52,980 nt of DNA from contig PQXF01000020.1 of the NCBI GenBank assembly GCA_003194445.1, positions 1-52,980 on the forward strand, given 5' to 3'. The notes under the pieces are model-generated. The model ran no database searches, was not told the origin of the DNA, and saw only the letters and a program-made list of their open reading frames with translations. The DNA is from Candidatus Methanogaster sp. (GTDB taxonomy: Archaea; Halobacteriota; Methanosarcinia; Methanosarcinales; Methanogasteraceae). How positions within the stretch are numbered: the stretch's first letter is position 1; each line of letters begins with the position of its first letter. The translations under genes were made by a program, and so were the position numbers. Shown one piece after another: positions 17,640 to 26,979 of the stretch.

Positions 17640-17816
17640 GCAGATGAACACAGATTAGCGGTGTAAACGGATTTCCAGATCGATAGTGCGCCATTATAGC
17701 AGTTGTGGTTGCGTAAAACGATCCGACGTTCCCAGAAAATAATAAAAAGACTCAAAATCCCTAACACAAAGTTTATGTCAGATGAAGAAAAACGGTACCC
17801 ATCACAGGTGATTTGC

Positions 17817-19955
17817 ATGAAAGGTATATTTTGGACGAATAAAAGGTATATATTGATAGGATTGTTTTTGTTGACACTTATAGGATGTACGTGTGCAGAT
17901 GCGCTTGCATCTAACGGCGGCGATGTAAAGACTCTTGTGATAGGTGAGCAATGGGCTCTTGGTGGAGGATATACACTCGAAGCGATGCAAATCGATCTCG
18001 AGGGTGAAAAAGTTTGGATAGCTCTGTACAAAGACGGGAGTGAACTTGACAAAGAGGTGATCGATATTGGTAGTTCTAATTTACAGTATCGAGTATACAC
18101 CTACACAGAGGGTGACGTTCTGATATGTTCATGCTATATCTCCGCTGTCTTTCGCGGAACATGCTCCAATATGATACAGGTCAAAGACGTTTTTTTGATC
18201 GACGATCAGTTTTCGGGAGATTACGAAGTTGCACTGGACGATTGCTGGGTCGGTTCGGCATGGGACATACCCGAAGGATATTCTATCGCAGCAAAGGATG
18301 TTGCTTTCAATGGAAATAAAGCACGAATCGTCCTCCTGAAAAATGGAGCGGTGATCGATGAGAGAATACTCACAGAAGAGTCTATAGCCCCCATTGATTC
18401 GGATGCTCATTACAGATATGTCAAAGATGGAACTGAAATCGTCAGTGCGACCTTGAAAGCAGCATTTCACGGAGATATTCTGAACGCGGTTGAACTTGTA
18501 GGGGTCTACCAACGTTCAGAGATAGGTGGCAGCATATTACTTAACAATGAGTCTCATTTATTTAAATCAGCAGATCCAACTGGGATCCCATGGGATCTTG
18601 CATACGGCTATGTGCTTACGATGAAGGATGTCGGCTTTAACGACGAAGTCTTGTTTGAGTTGTCAAAGAATGGCGCGGTCATAAAAGAAACAATATTGAA
18701 CGAGAGTTCTGTATTTACTTACACTACCGGCATCGGTGGCATAAGCTGTGTGATCGATCACGTCTTCTGCGGATGTGAGGCAAATGCGGTCAAACTTGTA
18801 GACGTCAATCAGTATTCCGACATCAATGGAACTGGCCTTCTCATTGAGGAGTCGTATTTCTACAAAACGGCGGATCCGACCATCCAGCAGTGGGAACTGC
18901 TGAACGGGTATGTACTCACGATGAAGGACATTGAAGAGGTGGGGTATTATAGTGGTGGAAATAAAGTCTGGCTTGAGTTATCCCGGGACGGAAGCGTGGT
19001 TAAGGACGATATATTGGAATCAGGTGACTTTTTCGTATACGAAACAGGAATTGAGATTGTTAATTGCACAATAGATGCTGTGTTTCGCGGTACTCTTGGA
19101 GATATGGTTAGACTCGTAGATGTGAATCAATACACTGAGACAAGCAGACAGTTAATCGATCGCGGATCAAAAACATTTGCCACCACAAACCCGACAGGAG
19201 ATGTATGGGGGCTCTACGAAGGTTATTCGCTCGATGCGAAGGATATTGATCTGGACGGGGATAAAGTGTGGCTATCGTTATCAAAGAATAGCGCGGTTGT
19301 GGATGACGCAATTGTTGATTCCGGAAGGTGGAGTGCAGATAGATGGTTTAAATATTACAATTCAACCGGTGCACTGGTGTTCAGTGCATACGTTGATGCG
19401 GTTTTCCGTGGCACCGAACACTCTGTAGTGCAGCTAATGTATGTCACCCAGTACTCCGATGTCGATGGAAGTGTGTTGATCATGTTCGGAGAAGATGATA
19501 AAAAGACATTATCTGCGGGAACTGCAACCACTATCCTCCCATTAATTACTACGCCCATTGATGGGCAGGTACTCGTGGAAGGAGATGCGATAACATTCGG
19601 CGCATCGGCAGCAGACGGTACCGCGCCCTATACATACACATGGTACGAAGATGGTAGCATCATCGGAACTAGTAATTCGTTTGATGCCGCTTTTGGTACT
19701 GGTAGTCATCCCATTACGCTGATTATTGACGATGCTGCTGGCACAAGCGTCAGCGACCGGGTGCGGGTTGAAACCAAATCGCGTGGAGATGTTGATCGGG
19801 ATGGTAGTATCACTACCGTAGACGCCCTGATTGTTTCCCAGATGGCTGTCCGCGGTGAATATGACCCATTCGCGGACGTCAGCCGCGACGGGAAGGTAAC
19901 ATCGCTCGACATGCTTATGATCCTGCAGGCTGCGACTGGGGACATAGATATATGA
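17817..19955 (+). CDS. Surface protein C: half S-layer repeats, PKD, dockerin (712 aa)
   Basis: The start is the ATG at 17817, with AGGTGAT six bases before it; gene E has the same arrangement. The frame is open further upstream, but without an RBS. A signal peptide (RYILIGLFLLTLIGCTCADA) is followed directly by the second half of an S-layer domain (KTLVIGEQWALGGGYTLEAM); the first half present in A, B and E is absent. Six half-domain repeats follow, then a PKD-like domain (TPIDGQVLVEGDAITFGASA) and a full dockerin with two calcium loops (DVDRDGSITTVDA and DVSRDGKVTSLDM). A possible TATA stretch lies at 17738-17746. It is secreted and probably surface-associated through its dockerin or S-layer contacts. 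It ends exactly at the dockerin, without a lamin-tail domain. Confidence 0.87.
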   Translation: MKGIFWTNKRYILIGLFLLTLIGCTCADALASNGGDVKTLVIGEQWALGGGYTLEAMQIDLEGEKVWIALYKDGSELDKEVIDIGSSNLQYRVYTYTEGDVLICSCYISAVFRGTCSNMIQVKDVFLIDDQFSGDYEVALDDCWVGSAWDIPEGYSIAAKDVAFNGNKARIVLLKNGAVIDERILTEESIAPIDSDAHYRYVKDGTEIVSATLKAAFHGDILNAVELVGVYQRSEIGGSILLNNESHLFKSADPTGIPWDLAYGYVLTMKDVGFNDEVLFELSKNGAVIKETILNESSVFTYTTGIGGISCVIDHVFCGCEANAVKLVDVNQYSDINGTGLLIEESYFYKTADPTIQQWELLNGYVLTMKDIEEVGYYSGGNKVWLELSRDGSVVKDDILESGDFFVYETGIEIVNCTIDAVFRGTLGDMVRLVDVNQYTETSRQLIDRGSKTFATTNPTGDVWGLYEGYSLDAKDIDLDGDKVWLSLSKNSAVVDDAIVDSGRWSADRWFKYYNSTGALVFSAYVDAVFRGTEHSVVQLMYVTQYSDVDGSVLIMFGEDDKKTLSAGTATTILPLITTPIDGQVLVEGDAITFGASAADGTAPYTYTWYEDGSIIGTSNSFDAAFGTGSHPITLIIDDAAGTSVSDRVRVETKSRGDVDRDGSITTVDALIVSQMAVRGEYDPFADVSRDGKVTSLDMLMILQAATGDIDI

Positions 19956-20075
19956 TCGAGACTATTCAACCCTACCGAATGCAGGACATTTTTGTCTGCG
20001 AAATGCGAAGCATCGGCGAACTCACCCCATTTGGAAAACGTTAACATTTGGGAATATCGAGTTATGAGATGAATC

Positions 20076-21212
20076 ATGAACTGGATCATTGGCCTTATAT
20101 TGTTGATGACGCTTGCGAGTGGCGCGGCGGCATTAGAGGCAAGAGCAGGAAATGATCAGCATGTATCACCAAGTACCGTGGTCGAGCTGGATGGTTCGGG
20201 CTCAACTGGCACTGGCACATTGACCTATAACTGGACCGAGGGCGGCACTGTACTTAGCGATCAGGTATCATTCAGTCACAAATTTTCGATAGGCACACAT
20301 ACAATCAAGCTGGCCGTATCAGATAGCACCGACACTGACACTGATGCCGTGATCGTGCGTGTGAACCAGCCCCCGATTGCGGATGCAGGCGATGACCGGG
20401 TTATATTGCCAGATACCTACATCAAGCTCGACGCATCCGGATCAAAGGATCTTGACGGTAGTATCGTATCGTATGAGTGGATCGAGGACGGGGTGCCACT
20501 CAGCACAAGAAAATCGTTTAACAATATCTTCGGGTATGGGGTGCATAAGATCGCGCTGACCGTGACCGATGATTTTGGCGATCAGGATACTGATTGCATG
20601 GTGGTGATGGTACTCTTACGCGGCGATCTGAACCATGCTGGTGTCATAACCCCCGCAGACGCCGCGATCGCACTCCAGCTGGCTGCCCGCGGCGAATGCG
20701 CCGCCAGAGCGAGCGCAGACCCGCGCTCCACATCGCAGGCAGCGGGTCTGAGCACCATGCCGATAACGCAGGCATCAGCGCTCGGAATGAGCGTGACCGA
20801 CGCTGCCTGCAAGGTCGTGCTGGATGCGCGATACGGAGCTGCAGAAGCGCAGGATGCGATGGTAACGCTTACTCTGACAAACACAGAGGACCAGCATATA
20901 ACTGTGTATCAACCCACACTCCCATCACCAGGAGAAGGTATCACCCTGACCGCGCTGGATAGCTACCCCATAACCATCCAAGGTAACGAGTCGAAGACTG
21001 TCCGGATCAAGGTGCGCGTTGCAGGAGATGTTGCGGAAGGAACGTACAACGCAACCGCGTATTTTGGTGATAGCGCTGCCACCATCACTATCGACGTTCG
21101 CCGCCTGACATCGTACAATCTCGATTGCGAGATCGCAGATGTGAGTGGAGATGGGGAGGTTACTTCTCTTGACGCGCTGATGATCTTGCAGATGGCAGCG
21201 GCGGATCGATAG
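20076..21212 (+). CDS. Surface protein D: two PKD domains and a dockerin with an inserted domain (378 aa)
   Basis: A secreted protein without S-layer repeats. The signal peptide MNWIIGLILLMTLASGAAA is followed by two PKD-like domains (ARAGNDQHVSPSTVVELDGSGS at about 22-100 and IADAGDDRVILPDTYIKLDASGS at about 105-185). The dockerin is split as in protein B: loop 1 (DLNHAGVITPADAA), a beta-sandwich of about 150 residues nearly the same as in B, then loop 2 (DVSGDGEVTSLDA). Loop 1 has Ala at a usual Asp ligand position. The dockerin segment is so close to that of B that recent copying between the genes is likely. The gene ends where a deletion removed a lamin-tail domain; its last bases remain downstream. 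Confidence 0.87.
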   Translation: MNWIIGLILLMTLASGAAALEARAGNDQHVSPSTVVELDGSGSTGTGTLTYNWTEGGTVLSDQVSFSHKFSIGTHTIKLAVSDSTDTDTDAVIVRVNQPPIADAGDDRVILPDTYIKLDASGSKDLDGSIVSYEWIEDGVPLSTRKSFNNIFGYGVHKIALTVTDDFGDQDTDCMVVMVLLRGDLNHAGVITPADAAIALQLAARGECAARASADPRSTSQAAGLSTMPITQASALGMSVTDAACKVVLDARYGAAEAQDAMVTLTLTNTEDQHITVYQPTLPSPGEGITLTALDSYPITIQGNESKTVRIKVRVAGDVAEGTYNATAYFGDSAATITIDVRRLTSYNLDCEIADVSGDGEVTSLDALMILQMAAADR

Positions 21213-21213
21213 G

Positions 21214-21286
21214 GTCGATACTGACAGTGACGGCAATTGGATCGAGCGCGATTCCACGTTTGGGGTGTCCGGGTGAGTCGTGCCCG
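21214..21286 (+). pseudogene. Tail of a deleted lamin-tail domain after gene D
   Basis: The bases GTCGATACTGACAGTGACGG and the following 50 match the last codons of the lamin-tail domain of gene A and the sequence just past its stop (GGGTGAGTCGTGCCCG). They are out of frame with gene D. The middle of the domain, about 300 bases, is gone, so the domain was lost here by deletion rather than by point mutations as after gene B. Confidence 0.75.
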
Positions 21287-21351
21287 AAAGTCCAAACATA
21301 ACACTTATAATGATGGATAAGAAAAAGCGGTACATATCATAGGTGGTCTGG

Positions 21352-22836
21352 ATGAATCAAAATATGAAATATATGTTGATGGGATTGCTTGTATCGCTAG
21401 TTATCGCATGTACCTGTGCGGATGCACTTGAGTTCGAGGGAAAGGCCGTACAAGTATCTGGAGAACAGACCAGAGATGTTGTCTGGGATAAAAACAATTT
21501 TGGAGGATTCTGTTACGATCTGGGTGGCAATGCTTGCGTTGGTACAGAAACACTGACGATCAAAGCTCACACACTCACAGGACCAGACGATCGAATCATC
21601 GATAAAAACCGCCTTACCTACACTATATCTCCGATCGGTCGGGGATACGAACTTTACAGAAATCTTGGGCTGACTGTGGACGGGCACTCTGGATACTGGA
21701 CCGAGTTCTGGATGGGCGAACAACATGTAGCCATCGACAGACAAGCAGACGAACTCGCGAAGGTAATAGTCGAGTTCAACAGTACAGATACTAAGACCCT
21801 CGCAGTTGGTGAAGCGTGGGACCTTGGTGGCGGATTTGTGCTTGAAGCAAATGATACCGACTTAGAGGGGAAAACGGTTTGGCTTTATCTCTATAAAGAC
21901 GGTAGCGTACTTGATGACGAGGTAATTGATACCGGAAGTTCCGATTTACAGAAACGTGTATACACCTACACAACGAATCTGGGTGGAGAAGAGGACGTCC
22001 CACTATTTTCATGTTACATCTCCGCGGTCTTCAATGGAACATGCTCTGATCTGGTACAAATTAAATATGTTTTCTTGGTCGATGATGATGTGACCTACCT
22101 TTGGCTCACTGGTGAGGACTATGGTGCCATGGAAGTGACGACTGTAAGTTCAGCTTATGTCACTCTGGAAAACGATGATGTAGTAGTCTGTCTGAATCCG
22201 GATACAACCGCTACAATCATGGGCAACCTATCCTTCAAAACAACCGATAACACAAGTGCAATAGAATTCTATCCACACATCATCAGAGACGAGCCACCAG
22301 TGCTTTCGGGTGGCGGAGGGTTTGTGCTGGACGATTGCTGGATCGGTTCTGCATGGAATCTCTCTGAAGATTATTCCATCGCCGCAAAGGACGTTTCATT
22401 TGATGGAGATAAAGCACGGATTGTTCTGCTGAAGAGTGGTGTGTTGGTCGATGAGGCGCTGCTGACCGAAGAGCCTAAAGCGCCGGTTGATTCCGACTGC
22501 CGGTACAGATATGTTAAAGATGGAACTGAAATCATCAACGCAACCCTGAAGGCTGCATTCTGCGAAGACGACTTGAAAATGGTTAAACTTGCAGAAGCAT
22601 ATCAGTGTTCGGAGATCGATGGCAGCATGTTGATCAACAACGAGTCTCATTTGTTTAAATCAGTGAACACTGGAGATGTTAATCGGGACAACTCCACCAC
22701 CCCAGCGGACGCTGTGATCGCACTGAATCTCGCAGTCATTGGCAGATGGGATCCAGTCGCAGATGTAAACGGCGACTGTATAGTAACCTCGCTCGACGCG
22801 CTCATGATCCTCCAGATGGCAGTCGATGATGTGTAA
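21352..22836 (+). CDS. Surface protein E: S-layer domain, one half repeat, dockerin (494 aa)
   Basis: The ATG at 21352 follows AGGTGGT, in the same arrangement as gene C. A GTG at 21343 is in frame but overlaps that site. The signal peptide (KYMLMGLLVSLVIACTCADA) precedes one complete S-layer duplication domain (DVVWDKNNFGGFCYDL; LTYTISP; FWMGEQHVAI; IMGNLSFKTT), one half-domain repeat (residues about 320-435), and a complete dockerin (DVNRDNSTTPADA and DVNGDCIVTSLDA). It is the smallest member that still has the full S-layer domain and may be the simplest form of the family's architecture. It is probably a cell-surface protein. The Agl23-type gene follows after 36 bases. Confidence 0.88.
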   Translation: MNQNMKYMLMGLLVSLVIACTCADALEFEGKAVQVSGEQTRDVVWDKNNFGGFCYDLGGNACVGTETLTIKAHTLTGPDDRIIDKNRLTYTISPIGRGYELYRNLGLTVDGHSGYWTEFWMGEQHVAIDRQADELAKVIVEFNSTDTKTLAVGEAWDLGGGFVLEANDTDLEGKTVWLYLYKDGSVLDDEVIDTGSSDLQKRVYTYTTNLGGEEDVPLFSCYISAVFNGTCSDLVQIKYVFLVDDDVTYLWLTGEDYGAMEVTTVSSAYVTLENDDVVVCLNPDTTATIMGNLSFKTTDNTSAIEFYPHIIRDEPPVLSGGGGFVLDDCWIGSAWNLSEDYSIAAKDVSFDGDKARIVLLKSGVLVDEALLTEEPKAPVDSDCRYRYVKDGTEIINATLKAAFCEDDLKMVKLAEAYQCSEIDGSMLINNESHLFKSVNTGDVNRDNSTTPADAVIALNLAVIGRWDPVADVNGDCIVTSLDALMILQMAVDDV

Positions 22837-22872
22837 CCAAGTAGAGGATCCTCTCACGCCAGAGGTGCCCAC

Positions 22873-24336
22873 TTGAACCGGAAGAACAGATATATCCTGC
22901 TATTCCTCACAATCGTCCTGTTAGCCACAGCACTCCGCTTTTACGCGCTCGATGATCGGGCCTTCCACCACGACGAAGGCGTACACGGCTATTTGACCTA
23001 CAAATTATTCAAAAACGGAGATTACCACTACGATCCGACATATCACGGTCCTTTTCTCTATTACTCGACCGCAGCAATCTTCACACTCTTCGGAGACTCG
23101 AATTTCACAGCCCGGCTGCTTCCGGCGGTAGCTGGCGTGCTGCTGATCGTGCTGGTATATCGCTTGCGCGACCAACTCGGGGAATCGGGCGCGCTATTCG
23201 CGGTAGCAATGATCGCAATCTCCCCATCATTCCTGTACTATTCAAGATTCTTCAGAAATGACATCTATATCGCATTCTTTTCGCTGTTGTTCGTAGTATC
23301 TGCCGTAAAATATCTAAAACATGGACGCCACCGCCAGAGGCTGATCTATGTATGCACAGGAGCCGTTGCAGGTGCGCTTGCGCTCTCTGCCAAGGAGAAC
23401 GCATACATCATCGCAGGAATCTTTTTCGCATTCGTGCTTGGATATATTGTAGTCAGGAAAGAGATAAACGCCATGAGGGTGGCCGATGCACTCTTGTTCA
23501 CGCTGATCTCTTTCATCATCTTCGCGTTATTCTATACAAACTTCTTAACAAACCCGGATGCGCTAATATCGGTGATACCGGACGCGATACACCACTGGGC
23601 AGAGATGCACAGAATCGAGCGCATCGGCGGGCACTGGTCGTTCTATCTCCCAATTCTTGCCCGGTATGAACTTCCGATCGTCTTGCTTGCAATTGCCGGC
23701 GGAGTACATTATGTAAAAAAGAGAAATATATTTATTATATTTCTGCTCTACTGGGGCGTAACCTCGCTTCTTGTGTACTCCTACCTGCAGGAGAAGGTGC
23801 CATGGCTTGTGCTCCACACCTTACTCCCGTTCGCCCTGATCGCAGGCGCATATACGGGCGAGTTGCTACCGTCCCTTAACAAGAGACCGCGAGCGATCGA
23901 AGCGGCAGTGATAATCATCCTCGTGCTCTCTGCGGGATTGTTTATCCATCAGAGTATATTTATAAATTATTACGAAAACACAGATTCCGACGAGATCACA
24001 ATTCGTGACATACCGGTGCACGGGCTTATCTATGTGCAGACCACATCAGAGGTGCTTGACACGGTCGGCTTCATCGAAGAGCGTGTCCGGGACGATCCGA
24101 ACACAAGTATGACGATCGCTGCTCCGGAGAACGATTATTGGCCACTGCCGTGGTACATGCGAAACTACAATAGCTGCGGCTACCTTAATTCGGTTCCGGA
24201 GCGTTCGGATTCCGATATCGTCATCATTCCTGCGGACAAGACGCACAATATCACACTTGACTGGAGATACTCGAAAAAGGTCTTCACGCTGCGCCCGGGA
24301 TATGATATGGCGATGTACTATTACAACCCTGAATAG
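22873..24336 (+). CDS. Agl23-type membrane protein (TIGR03663 family)
   Basis: This is a multi-pass membrane protein of 487 residues with the GT-C-like beginning of its family: NRYILLFLTIVLLATALRFYALDDRAFHHDEGVHGYLTY, where the acidic HHDEG lies in the first external loop. About ten further hydrophobic segments follow, including LYYSRFFRNDIYIAFFSLLF and EKVPWLVLHTLLPFALIAGAY, and then a soluble C-terminal domain of about 110 residues. Haloferax Agl23 is associated with flipping of lipid-linked glycans in protein N-glycosylation. The start is TTG, preceded by AGAGGTG. Its position right after five sequon-rich surface genes fits a role in their glycosylation. The 3' end overlaps truA on the other strand by 16 bases. 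Confidence 0.87.
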   Translation: MNRKNRYILLFLTIVLLATALRFYALDDRAFHHDEGVHGYLTYKLFKNGDYHYDPTYHGPFLYYSTAAIFTLFGDSNFTARLLPAVAGVLLIVLVYRLRDQLGESGALFAVAMIAISPSFLYYSRFFRNDIYIAFFSLLFVVSAVKYLKHGRHRQRLIYVCTGAVAGALALSAKENAYIIAGIFFAFVLGYIVVRKEINAMRVADALLFTLISFIIFALFYTNFLTNPDALISVIPDAIHHWAEMHRIERIGGHWSFYLPILARYELPIVLLAIAGGVHYVKKRNIFIIFLLYWGVTSLLVYSYLQEKVPWLVLHTLLPFALIAGAYTGELLPSLNKRPRAIEAAVIIILVLSAGLFIHQSIFINYYENTDSDEITIRDIPVHGLIYVQTTSEVLDTVGFIEERVRDDPNTSMTIAAPENDYWPLPWYMRNYNSCGYLNSVPERSDSDIVIIPADKTHNITLDWRYSKKVFTLRPGYDMAMYYYNPE

Positions 24337-25130
24337 ATCGCGTTCATGGTGGCGTGCCTGATGCGCACATCCACGAATGCATCCCTCATCCTCCCCTTCG
24401 AGTATTCATCCTCGATCCATTCGACACCTTCGAAAGCGACGCTCCGAAGCACCAGACCGTACGCGGGCGCGGGCTTGATCCCCCGGTGGACGGGATGCCG
24501 CTTCGGGTCGAGTAGTTCCTTGATCCAGCCAGAGTCCTGCGATCCTGCTCCGATCTGTTCCAGTGCGGCAGCGATCCTGCGCACCATATTCCAGAGAAAA
24601 CTCGGCGCCGAGACGTCGATGATGATAAAACCGTCTCTCTCACAGATCTCGATCCTGTTAATAGTCCTGACCACGCCTTCTATCTTCCTCGCGAAATTTG
24701 AAAAATCGTGCGTTCCTGTGAAGAGCCGGCTCGATTCCTTCATAGCAGGGACATTGTACCCCTGATCGTACAGATAATACCTGTAATCGCGGCGCACCGC
24801 ATCCCTGCGGGCATCGAAACCAGAGGGCACCTCTGCATAAGCCCACGCCCAGATATCGTCGGGGAGGTCGTGGTTGATGATTCTCGGAAGCGAGTCGCCA
24901 AACCCTGCTCCGGTATCAAACGCAATGATCTGCCCGGACGCATGTACTCCCCGATCTGTCCTTGCCGCACTCGAATACCGTGCTTCTTTGATACCATCTA
25001 CAACGTCATTCTTTTCGAGAGCTGCGAAGATCTCTGACTCGATGGCATGCGCGTTTTGCTGGATCTGGAATCCATGATACTGATCTCCGATATATGCAAG
25101 TTTGAGTGCAACTCTGGTTTTATTAGTCAT
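24321..25130 (-). CDS. truA: tRNA pseudouridine synthase TruA
   Basis: TruA isomerises uridines 38-40 in the anticodon arm of tRNAs. The true start is the ATG at 25130 (MTNKTRVALKLAYIG), giving 269 residues; the frame is open further upstream only because it runs antisense through reverse-transcriptase debris. Catalytic Asp59 lies in SAARTDRGVHA. Other family signatures are YHGFQIQ, the YRYYLYDQ strand, the GTHDFSNFAR loop, SFLWNMVRR near residue 190 and the AYGLVL end. The RT remnant sits directly before the start, so the original promoter region may have been replaced. It converges with the Agl23 gene. Confidence 0.95.
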   Translation of the reverse strand: MTNKTRVALKLAYIGDQYHGFQIQQNAHAIESEIFAALEKNDVVDGIKEARYSSAARTDRGVHASGQIIAFDTGAGFGDSLPRIINHDLPDDIWAWAYAEVPSGFDARRDAVRRDYRYYLYDQGYNVPAMKESSRLFTGTHDFSNFARKIEGVVRTINRIEICERDGFIIIDVSAPSFLWNMVRRIAAALEQIGAGSQDSGWIKELLDPKRHPVHRGIKPAPAYGLVLRSVAFEGVEWIEDEYSKGRMRDAFVDVRIRHATMNAIYSGL

Positions 25131-25214
25131 TCTTATTCCATTGCCGTACTCCGAGGGGAGTCTGGTTGTATGGGATAATGGTCGTTTGGGCATGTCATGG
25201 TTTGTGATGCACGG

Positions 25215-25775
25215 GCGTAGTGCAGGTACAAGCCTCAACCAGTCTTGCGCGTCTATATCCCAAAGCCAAACGGCGAGAAAAGACCGCTCGGAATTATCGC
25301 TGTCGCGGACAAGATTGTCCGGATGGCGATTAAGAAGATCCTCGAAGCGATCTTTGAGCAGGACTTTATGGATACGTCCTACGGGTTTCGTCCGAATCGC
25401 AGTTGCCACGATGCTCTAACCGAATTAGACCGGATCATCATGAACGCTCCGGTCAACTTTGTGGTGGATATGGATCTCAAAGTTCTTTGACACAGTGGAG
25501 CATAAGCGATTGCTGGAATGTATGGGGCAGAGGGTCGTAGACCCGACGTTATTGCAACTGATTGGTCGATTTCTGAAGTCTGGCATAATGGAAGAAGGAA
25601 TGTACTTTGGGGCGGAACAAGGTACGCCACAGGGCGGCGTACTGAGCCCCGTACTCGCCAATGTATACCTTCACTATGCGCATGCACGAGAGCGGAGCAA
25701 TATGGCAGGAAATGCGAAACCTTTGACTTTCTCGGTCACCCTTTCGGGTGGGACTCCTTGCACAATCAGTTAAAT
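25215..25775 (+). pseudogene. Group II intron reverse transcriptase remnant, frameshifted and internally deleted
   Basis: The sequence reads VYIPKPNGEKRPLGI, VADKIVRMAIKKILEAIFEQDF, TSYGFRPNRSCHDAL and NFVVDMDLK, which are RT motifs 0 to 3. A loss of 2 bases near 25485 shifts the frame, after which FFDTVEHKRLLECM and GTPQGGVLSPVLANVYLHY (motif 4) follow. Next to this, in another frame, is ETFDFLGH (motif 7), so the YADD region was deleted. That missing region is the part preserved at 7.7 kb. It lies between truA and a methyltransferase, and no intron RNA domains are visible around it. Confidence 0.85.
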
Positions 25776-25784
25776 ATTATAGTA

Positions 25785-26570
25785 TCAATGAATTACTTTT
25801 CTTTTTCCGATGACATATATTATCTGAAATAAGTCATTTCTTTTCTGTAATATGTCAAATTCATTTCGAATGCATTTTTCCAATTTCTTATAGTTAAACC
25901 CCACATGTCCCCCATCCCACTCCTTCTCTATGTTCGAGGTGTCGTTGAAGATACTCGCTTTAATCAAATCTTTTAGGGATATTCGCTCTCTATTCATTCT
26001 AAAAATTGTCAACCCAACTCTCTGAAATAAGAAGGTTATACCCACCATCTTCGGTACTGAAATCACAATGATGCCGTCTTCGTCGATCAGAGTTGACACC
26101 TGCTTGAGTAAGTCAATTTTAGATTCATACATGCTATCCGGTTCGTCACCAATATGTTCTAAAACTTCTAACAGAAAGAGAATGTGGTATTGCTCGCCTG
26201 ACAACTTTGTCGCTATCTCGTCAATTGTCAAACCTTCATTGCATATCAAATCCACATTATGGATGTCTGTTTTATCAACTATTCCATGGGCGATTCTAAT
26301 GAAGTTTGGACTTATATCAACCGCGACGACATTATTAAAATACCTTGCCAGTGATGGGATAAAATATCCATCTGCACAACCGAAATCGATAACATTGACT
26401 TTATGAAAATATTTCAACGTTAATCTGAGACATATCTCAAAGTGCCTTCTTTTTATGTGGGATGCGATTCCAGGTCTTAAATAATTGTATTCAGAATATG
26501 TGTTATATTCGTCCAAATAACTGGTTCCCTCCAAAGATGCACTTGGGGGCCGAATTAAGTATTGTTTCAT
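25785..26570 (-). CDS. Class I SAM-dependent methyltransferase
   Basis: The 261-residue protein has a Rossmann methyltransferase core: motif I VIDFGCADGYFIP at about 60-72, a motif II acidic turn VVAVDISPNFI, and motif IV region LFLLEVLEHIGDEP, followed by a GIIVISVPK strand. The substrate is unknown. Its base composition is visibly more A/T-rich than that of its neighbours, and it lies between mobile-element debris and a sugar-nucleotide cluster, which suggests recent acquisition, possibly as part of a surface-polysaccharide island. An ATG preceded by GGAG is the likely start. Confidence 0.88.
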   Translation of the reverse strand: MKQYLIRPPSASLEGTSYLDEYNTYSEYNYLRPGIASHIKRRHFEICLRLTLKYFHKVNVIDFGCADGYFIPSLARYFNNVVAVDISPNFIRIAHGIVDKTDIHNVDLICNEGLTIDEIATKLSGEQYHILFLLEVLEHIGDEPDSMYESKIDLLKQVSTLIDEDGIIVISVPKMVGITFLFQRVGLTIFRMNRERISLKDLIKASIFNDTSNIEKEWDGGHVGFNYKKLEKCIRNEFDILQKRNDLFQIIYVIGKRKVIH

Positions 26571-26583
26571 GCTTAAACACTCC

Positions 26584-26917
26584 TCAAAACTCCGCGCTTC
26601 CCCTCACAGCATCCCGGTTATCGGTAAACCACCCATGCACCCCATCCAGACCATCCTCAAACTTCATCTGCGGCTTATAATCCAAAAGCCTCTTCGCCGC
26701 CTCAATAGATGATAAAATCCTCGTCTTCGCGCTCCAATCTCTCCGTTCGACCTGCCTGTACTTGCTAACAGCACACCGAATGTACCATTCACCCTCTGAC
26801 TGCCCAATGTCGTAGACCCGAACATCAAACATCATGTCCTCTTTGTTTTAGCTCGGAAACAAGGTTCGTTCCTATAAACTCCTTTCCGCCGGTTATCAGT
26901 ACTTTCTGTGTTTCCAT
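26584..26917 (-). pseudogene. NAD-dependent sugar epimerase, internally deleted and frameshifted
   Basis: The N-terminal Rossmann strand and helix are intact: METQKVLITGGKEFIGTNLVSELKQRGHDV. A frameshift near 26830 follows, and in the new frame RVYDIGQSEGEWYIRCAVSKYRQVERRD continues the same fold. The sequence then jumps to a C-terminal piece (AAKRLLDYKPQMKFEDGLDGVHGWFTDN). About 200 central residues, including the Tyr-x-x-x-Lys catalytic region, are gone. Such epimerases make UDP-galactose or UDP-uronic acids for surface glycans. It lies 62 bases downstream of wecB on the same strand. Confidence 0.85.
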
Positions 26918-26979
26918 GAGTACAATTCCCTTTTCAGAACGTACATGCGACTGTTCTATGGCTTATTAATTAAACCTTT

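Noticed and set aside
25131..25409. N-terminal extension of TruA
   Set aside because: It is antisense to reverse-transcriptase motifs; TruA homology starts at the ATG at 25130.
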